Shown: positions 59,961 through 64,000 of the stretch, piece by piece | Numbering within the stretch: position 1 is the first letter of the stretch | Layout: every line of letters starts with the position of its first letter | The notes under the pieces: generated by a model | Told to the model about the DNA's origin: nothing | The model's database searches: none | Seen by the model: only the letters and a program-made list of their open reading frames with translations | Made by a program: the position numbers and the translations under genes | Assembly (NCBI GenBank): GCA_036172095.1 | Contig: JAVHSH010000023.1 | Coordinates: forward strand, 122,212 to 186,211 | Length of the DNA: 64,000 bases | From: JAKBEU01 sp036172095 | GTDB taxonomy: Bacteria; Patescibacteriota; Microgenomatia; UBA1406; GWC2-37-13 | Direction of reading: 5' to 3'

Positions 59961-60567
59961 ATTCTATCTCGTTGGCAATAATCGTTTCTTCGCCATGGCC
60001 TGGATAAACGGTCACTTCTTCTGGAAGCGCTGCTAATTGTTTCAAAGAGGCTTTCATATCTTTTTTGTTGCTATATGACAAATCGGTTCTTCCAACTGCA
60101 CCTGCAAATAACGTATCCCCCGTAAAAATGATTTTTTCATCAGGAAAATAAATACAAATACTTCCGGGAGTGTGTCCTGGAGTATGCAAAATTTGAAATT
60201 TGAAAGTTGAGATTTGAAATTCACCAGAAGTTAAAAAGGTTGTTTTTTGGGGAGGTATGACTATTGGTCTATGTCCTAAAAAATGTTCCGCCGTACTTTC
60301 AACGCGGTCAATTAAAAATTGATCTTTTTGATGAATATAGAAAGGAGTACTAGGTATTCCCAATTGTATCTCACCAGCAGCCATCACGTGGTCAAAATGA
60401 CCGTGTGTCGCCAAGATTCCGACAAGGTTGAGATTTTTTCTTTGCAGTTCTTCTAATAGGAGATTCGCATCATCCCCAGGATCGATTAACAAGGCATCCT
60501 TGTCTTCATGGAGAAGATAACAATTTGCCTGAAGCTCACCAAGTGAATATGGGTATATCTTCATCAT
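59947..60567 (-). CDS. Metallo-beta-lactamase-fold hydrolase (glyoxalase II-like)
   Basis: A 206-residue MBL-fold enzyme. The metal ligands are in THGHFDHVMAAGE (HxHxDH), HTPGHTPGS, FTGDTLFAGAVGRTD and the C-terminal VYPGHGEET. This is the compact glyoxalase II-like group, often persulfide dioxygenases or thioesterases. The exact substrate is uncertain. The start (60567 or Met2 at 60564) overlaps the secF stop. Confidence 0.9.
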   Translation of the reverse strand: MMKIYPYSLGELQANCYLLHEDKDALLIDPGDDANLLLEELQRKNLNLVGILATHGHFDHVMAAGEIQLGIPSTPFYIHQKDQFLIDRVESTAEHFLGHRPIVIPPQKTTFLTSGEFQISTFKFQILHTPGHTPGSICIYFPDEKIIFTGDTLFAGAVGRTDLSYSNKKDMKASLKQLAALPEEVTVYPGHGEETIIANEIESTLF

Positions 60568-61430
60568 TTTTTTCGTTTCTCAAGCAAGATCAATATGGGG
60601 GTCGCTATAAAAGGCGATGAATATGTACCCGTTATCGTCCCAATCAAAAGTGTCGCTATGAAGTATCTAATGGTTGCCCCTCCCATAAGGAGAAGCGACA
60701 CCATCATAAAAACGATGGTCAATGAGTTGTTGAGAGAGCGCACCATCGTTTCGGTGACGGCCCTATCCGCAAGCGACTCTATATTTGCCATATTTTTTGA
60801 TCCGCCGATATATTCGCGTATCTTATCGAAGATGACGATAGTGTCATGAACAGAGAACGACATGGTGGTAAGAAGAGCGGTAACAAACATGAGGTCAAAC
60901 TCAGCCCCAAAGAATCTTGACAGTAATGAATATGACCCAAGCACGACGAGAAAATCATGTACCATGGCAAGCACTGCTGCTAACGCATAATTGAATCCTT
61001 TAAACGAAAAGCTCATATAGATAAGGATTCCGGCAATGGCGATGAATGCTGCAATGATTGTTTTTTGTCCAGTTTCTTTTCCCAGTGTGGGCCCAACAGT
61101 CTCATAACGCAATATTTGTACATCCCCTTTGCTTATTTTCTTTATGTCAGCCTGGATATCTTTTTCTTGTGTGTCTGTTATCGCACTTGTCTGTATGTGT
61201 ATGGTTTTCTGTTGAACATCCACATTGACTATCTTTATCTTTTTCGCAGAAATACTTTTTTCAACATCTGTTTTACTGATATTATTCTTAACTTTATATA
61301 TGAGCGTCGAACCTCCAGTGAAATCGATCGAAAATCGATAACCAAAGGTGGCAACAGACACAAGCCCAGAACCAATGACGATTGCCGAAATGAGCATATA
61401 AAGCCATGTGTATTTATGGAAATGTATCAT
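60564..61430 (-). CDS. secF: Protein translocase subunit SecF
   Basis: With SecD uses proton motive force to pull preproteins through SecYEG. Six TM helices are visible. FSIDFTGGSTLIYKVKNNI is the first periplasmic domain, and TALLTTMSFSVHDTIVIFDKIREYI is the conserved D-x-x-IVIFDRIRE region. It is 288 residues, 2 nt downstream of secD. Confidence 0.95.
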   Translation of the reverse strand: MIHFHKYTWLYMLISAIVIGSGLVSVATFGYRFSIDFTGGSTLIYKVKNNISKTDVEKSISAKKIKIVNVDVQQKTIHIQTSAITDTQEKDIQADIKKISKGDVQILRYETVGPTLGKETGQKTIIAAFIAIAGILIYMSFSFKGFNYALAAVLAMVHDFLVVLGSYSLLSRFFGAEFDLMFVTALLTTMSFSVHDTIVIFDKIREYIGGSKNMANIESLADRAVTETMVRSLNNSLTIVFMMVSLLLMGGATIRYFIATLLIGTITGTYSSPFIATPILILLEKRKK

Positions 61431-61432
61431 GT

Positions 61433-62779
61433 TTATTTATTCTTATAAAATGTTTTGATAAGCTTCTGTGTGATAACGACTCCGGTAAACAGACTGGTCG
61501 CTACACCTATTCCAAGAGTAAGTGCAAATCCCTTTACCATCCCAAACTGCGGAAGGAAATCCCAATTGAGCGGATTGAATAATATGAAGGCAACAAGCAT
61601 CGTTGTTATATTTGCATCCTTAATCGCGTCCATTGCCCGTCCAAAACCAAGCCGTATCGCTGTTTGGAAATCTCGTCCCTTTCTCTGTTCATCTTTGATT
61701 CTTTCGAAAATCAATATATTGGAATCAACCGCCATACCGATAGACAAAATGAATCCCGCAATTCCCGGAAGAGTGAGTACTATTGGAATCGCTCGAAACA
61801 ATGCAAATGAAATCATTCCATACAGGGCGAGAGCTACGGTTGCAATAGCTCCTAATTGGCCATAATACCCTATCATGAAGATGCAGACCGTTAGTAATCC
61901 TATTCCTCCAGCAACAACGCTTTTCTGGACATCCTCCGCTCCCAAGCTCGGCCCGATATTTCTTTGTTCAATGAGTTGTATCGGGAGGGGGAGTGCGCCA
62001 GAATTAATCGATACCGCAAGTTTTTTTGCTTCCTCAACGGTAAAAGAACCAGAGATTACGGCATTTCCATCCGATATCTTTTGTTGGACTGTTGGAGCCG
62101 AAATGGGAAAGTAATCCAAGAATATTCCAACCGGTTTGCCAACATTCCGTGCCGTTATTTCCTCGAATAATTTAGTCCCTGCTTCCGTGAATGCCAGCGA
62201 TACTTGTGGTTTTCCATCTTCTTGGTTAAATACAACAGCTGCTTTTTTCACATGTTTTCCGGTCATTCCGGTATCTTTATTTAATCGCTCAAGCAGCGAT
62301 TCGGTTGTGGCAATTTTTGGATCGATTGGCCCCTCTTCGACAAAATGGAGTTGTGCTGTTTGACCAATGAGTTTTACGGCTTGTGATACATCCTCAATCC
62401 CTGGGAGATCGACCGAGATACGATGCTCAGACCCTACCTTCACATTTTGTACCAACGGTTCAGAAACTCCGAAAAAATTTACTCTTTTTTCGATAATATC
62501 CCGGGCGGAGGTAAGTGCATCATTCACATCCTCCGTTTTTATACCTTTTGTGTCAACTTTGAAAACCATATGGCTTCCTCCTTTTAAATCGAGTCCCAAT
62601 TTTGTCTTGAATTCTTTGTTTATCTGTATTCCAAGAAATGTCGTCTTTATTGAAAGAGGGTTGATGTTAAAATTTATTTTTGATTTGTTGATATTGAATT
62701 TGACCGGAATATTTTCCGGCAGACACATTCCAACCAACAAAGCCAATAGCACGATATATACAATAATTCTAGTTTTCAT
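61433..62779 (-). CDS. secD: Protein translocase subunit SecD
   Basis: Membrane partner of SecF. GLDLKGGSHMVFKVD is the signature of the first periplasmic segment, INSGALPLPIQLIEQRNIGPSLGAEDVQKS precedes the TM domain, and GMAVDSNILIFERIKDE is diagnostic. It is 448 residues, short compared with E. coli SecD (about 615) but normal for compact forms. It follows the winged-helix gene by 3 nt. Confidence 0.95.
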   Translation of the reverse strand: MKTRIIVYIVLLALLVGMCLPENIPVKFNINKSKINFNINPLSIKTTFLGIQINKEFKTKLGLDLKGGSHMVFKVDTKGIKTEDVNDALTSARDIIEKRVNFFGVSEPLVQNVKVGSEHRISVDLPGIEDVSQAVKLIGQTAQLHFVEEGPIDPKIATTESLLERLNKDTGMTGKHVKKAAVVFNQEDGKPQVSLAFTEAGTKLFEEITARNVGKPVGIFLDYFPISAPTVQQKISDGNAVISGSFTVEEAKKLAVSINSGALPLPIQLIEQRNIGPSLGAEDVQKSVVAGGIGLLTVCIFMIGYYGQLGAIATVALALYGMISFALFRAIPIVLTLPGIAGFILSIGMAVDSNILIFERIKDEQRKGRDFQTAIRLGFGRAMDAIKDANITTMLVAFILFNPLNWDFLPQFGMVKGFALTLGIGVATSLFTGVVITQKLIKTFYKNK

Positions 62780-62782
62780 AAT

Positions 62783-63358
62783 TTATTTCATGAGTTCTTC
62801 TTCAGAACCGCAAATCATAATTTTTGGAGTACGAAGGAATCGACCCAAGAAGGGGTCATTGTTTCTCTTCCTGAATACGAATTCATCTTCTGTCATGACC
62901 GTATAGTCAATCTGTCTTCCTGTCACCTCTTCCATATACTTGATGAATGCCTCAACTTCAGGAATGATTATTGTGCCGACAAGCAAAAAAAACACCTCAT
63001 CCTTTTTTATCGGAACTTCCCGTATATATTTGAGTGAAAGTGAAGCGAATTTAATTTTGCCGAGTCGTGGCGCATTTTCGTGCAATGCCTGAGGAAATGG
63101 ACTCATTTTTGCGAATATTCGGAGGAACTCCTCATAGAATATATATCCTTTATTGAGGGTGTAGAAAGATTTGTTCAATCTTTTTTCCTTGAAAACAATT
63201 TTTGCCCTTTCAAGGATATCGAGTTCACGTTTTACTGCATTCACCTCTTCATCAACCGTTCTGACAATATTCCGCAAATAAAACAACTCCGTATGATGAG
63301 TATAGAAGAGCTCAAGTATCTTCCTGCGTGTCTTTGATGGTATTACTGCTGAAAGCAT
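62783..63358 (-). CDS. Winged-helix protein with nucleotidyltransferase-like C-terminal part
   Basis: A 191-residue protein. The N-terminal winged helix is IPSKTRRKILELFYTHHTELFYLRNIVRTV with a wing around NKSFYTLNKGYIF. The C-terminal part (FFLLVGTIIIPEVEAFIKYMEEVTGRQIDYTVMTEDEF) resembles MNT-type nucleotidyltransferase domains joined to wHTH in archaea and CPR, but the GSxxRGD-like active motif is not evident. The start at 63358 is chosen over Met1 at 63406, which would overlap the DUF3048 gene. Function unknown; possibly a regulator. Confidence 0.65.
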   Translation of the reverse strand: MLSAVIPSKTRRKILELFYTHHTELFYLRNIVRTVDEEVNAVKRELDILERAKIVFKEKRLNKSFYTLNKGYIFYEEFLRIFAKMSPFPQALHENAPRLGKIKFASLSLKYIREVPIKKDEVFFLLVGTIIIPEVEAFIKYMEEVTGRQIDYTVMTEDEFVFRKRNNDPFLGRFLRTPKIMICGSEEELMK

Positions 63359-63368
63359 AATTCCAAAA

Positions 63369-64000
63369 TTAATATGTAACAGTATTACCAATTGGTTGGA
63401 TTTCAACGAACACTTTTCCCTTTACCAAGGATATCTCTTTATCGTTTTCATCATACCATTTCATACGTGATTCTGGTGTTTCCTTTTTCCATGTTGCTTT
63501 TATGCTTTTCCCATTCTGGAAGACAAGCGCATCACCTTCTCCAGTCAGCTGATATAAAATATGGCCCCCGTCATACCCATCATTGGCAGGACTTTGTTTG
63601 GCAAAAACAGCGATGATGTCTTTTGCATCTAGTGGCTTATTTGTATTCTTATCAATATGTGATTTCCCTCCATTCGTTCTGTAGTAACTATTTTTGGTTT
63701 TATCGTATGTCCATACGACTGAGAAATCACTCGCAAGATTGTCCCAGAAACCTAACTTTATTTTATTTACTGTACCTCTCTTGGCGACATCCGCATCATC
63801 TGCGAATTTCCATGTCTCAAACGTTTTGTCCCATGAGACTCCATCGCTATCAACATTCGTGAGCTCACGTTTTGTCTTTGCATAGTCCCATAACTTCGTT
63901 GTCGAAGTATAGACTGTATGTTCTGTCGCCCGATCTGGGAGTCTGTCATAATCTCTCCAGTAATAAGGAAATGGAACCGAAAATTGATTCATATCATTAT
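63369..64000 (-). CDS. DUF3048 domain protein (partial, 5' end outside window)
   Basis: The last 210 or so residues of a DUF3048 (YerB-like) protein. EHTVYTSTTKLWDYA, the KLGFWDNLASDFSVVWTYDKTKNSYYRTNGGKSHIDKNTNK segment and ALVFQNGKSIKATWKKETPESRMKWYDENDKEI match its C-terminal domain. The frame stays open to the window edge, so the Met at 63992 is probably internal. DUF3048 proteins are usually secreted lipoproteins or membrane-anchored proteins. Their role is unknown. Confidence 0.8.
   Translation of the reverse strand, partial: NDMNQFSVPFPYYWRDYDRLPDRATEHTVYTSTTKLWDYAKTKRELTNVDSDGVSWDKTFETWKFADDADVAKRGTVNKIKLGFWDNLASDFSVVWTYDKTKNSYYRTNGGKSHIDKNTNKPLDAKDIIAVFAKQSPANDGYDGGHILYQLTGEGDALVFQNGKSIKATWKKETPESRMKWYDENDKEISLVKGKVFVEIQPIGNTVTY

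Noticed and set aside
1..64000. UGA recoded as glycine or tryptophan, as in some CPR groups
   Set aside because: All conserved genes end properly with the standard code, and no conserved frame is broken by TGA. The one interrupted frame has TAA.
1..64000. CRISPR arrays, insertion sequences, prophage or rRNA/tRNA genes
   Set aside because: No regularly spaced repeats, transposase or integrase motifs, rRNA or tRNA cloverleaf sequences were seen. Intergenic gaps are almost all under 120 bp.

Overview
The window looks like one stretch of a Candidate Phyla Radiation (Patescibacteria) chromosome. The evidence is an AT-rich sequence, very tight gene packing (largest gap about 200 bp, at 46410-46611), no gene for ribosomal protein L30 between S5 and L15 (a CPR-wide absence), a DUF4012 protein, short versions of several housekeeping proteins, and UGA used as an ordinary stop. 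The class within CPR cannot be decided from the sequence alone. I found no rRNA, tRNA, CRISPR array or insertion sequence.

Region 1 (1-26835, all on the minus strand, so read right to left) is a ribosomal-protein superoperon: tuf-rpsJ, then a promoter and terminator-like hairpin, then rplC-rplD-rplW-rplB-rplV-rpsC-rplP-rpmC-rpsQ-rplN-rplX-rplE-rpsN-rpsS-rpsH-rplF-rplR-rpsE-rplO-secY-rpmG-adk fusion-map-infA-rpmJ-rpsM-rpsK-rpsD-rpoA-rplQ-rplM-rpsI. Two things depart from the usual order: rpsS (S19) sits between S14 and S8 instead of between L2 and L22, and rpmG (L33) lies between secY and adk. The same strand continues into a surface-polysaccharide cluster (GT2, two GT4, mannose-1-phosphate guanylyltransferase, sugar-phosphate transferase, DUF4012) and then recO, glyS, a small membrane-anchored protein and rpsT, which is cut by the window edge.

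Region 2 (26924-38173) holds a DUF1189-like membrane protein, a single-chain UvrD-type helicase with a C-terminal PD-(D/E)XK nuclease domain, two membrane glycosyltransferases, glyA, a WecA/MraY-like transferase, a MiaB-like methylthiotransferase and a HAD phosphatase. Region 3 (38198-40291) has a reading frame broken by one in-frame stop, a GNAT acetyltransferase, a 38-bp perfect palindrome and a short-chain dehydrogenase. Region 4 (40345-46409) is a nucleotide-sugar cluster (RmlB, RmlD-like, UDP-glucose dehydrogenase, UDP-xylose synthase, polyprenol-phosphate sugar transferase with a GtrA domain) plus a PEGA/SH3 protein. Together with the GT genes of region 1 this supplies and assembles a rhamnose-, mannose- and xylose-type surface glycan (inference).

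Region 5 (46456-50999) is the most interesting. A leaderless 22-codon leader peptide with tandem Ser and Arg codons is followed by mutually exclusive RNA hairpins and a clean intrinsic terminator, then an ATP-grasp ligase gene, argS and radA. This has the architecture of a translation-coupled attenuator. Region 6 (50983-56586) carries a RodZ-like protein, EF-P and the heat-shock operon hrcA-grpE-dnaK-dnaJ, whose sigma70-type promoter overlaps a degenerate CIRCE operator. Region 7 (56612-64000) contains Nudix, alpha/beta hydrolase, endonuclease IV, CCA-adding enzyme, an MBL-fold hydrolase, secF, secD, a winged-helix protein and a partial DUF3048 protein.

A recurring theme is gene starts with a -10 hexamer ending only 6-7 bases before the ATG. 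This predicts leaderless mRNAs for about ten genes, and Shine-Dalgarno sequences are rare at the starts I inspected.
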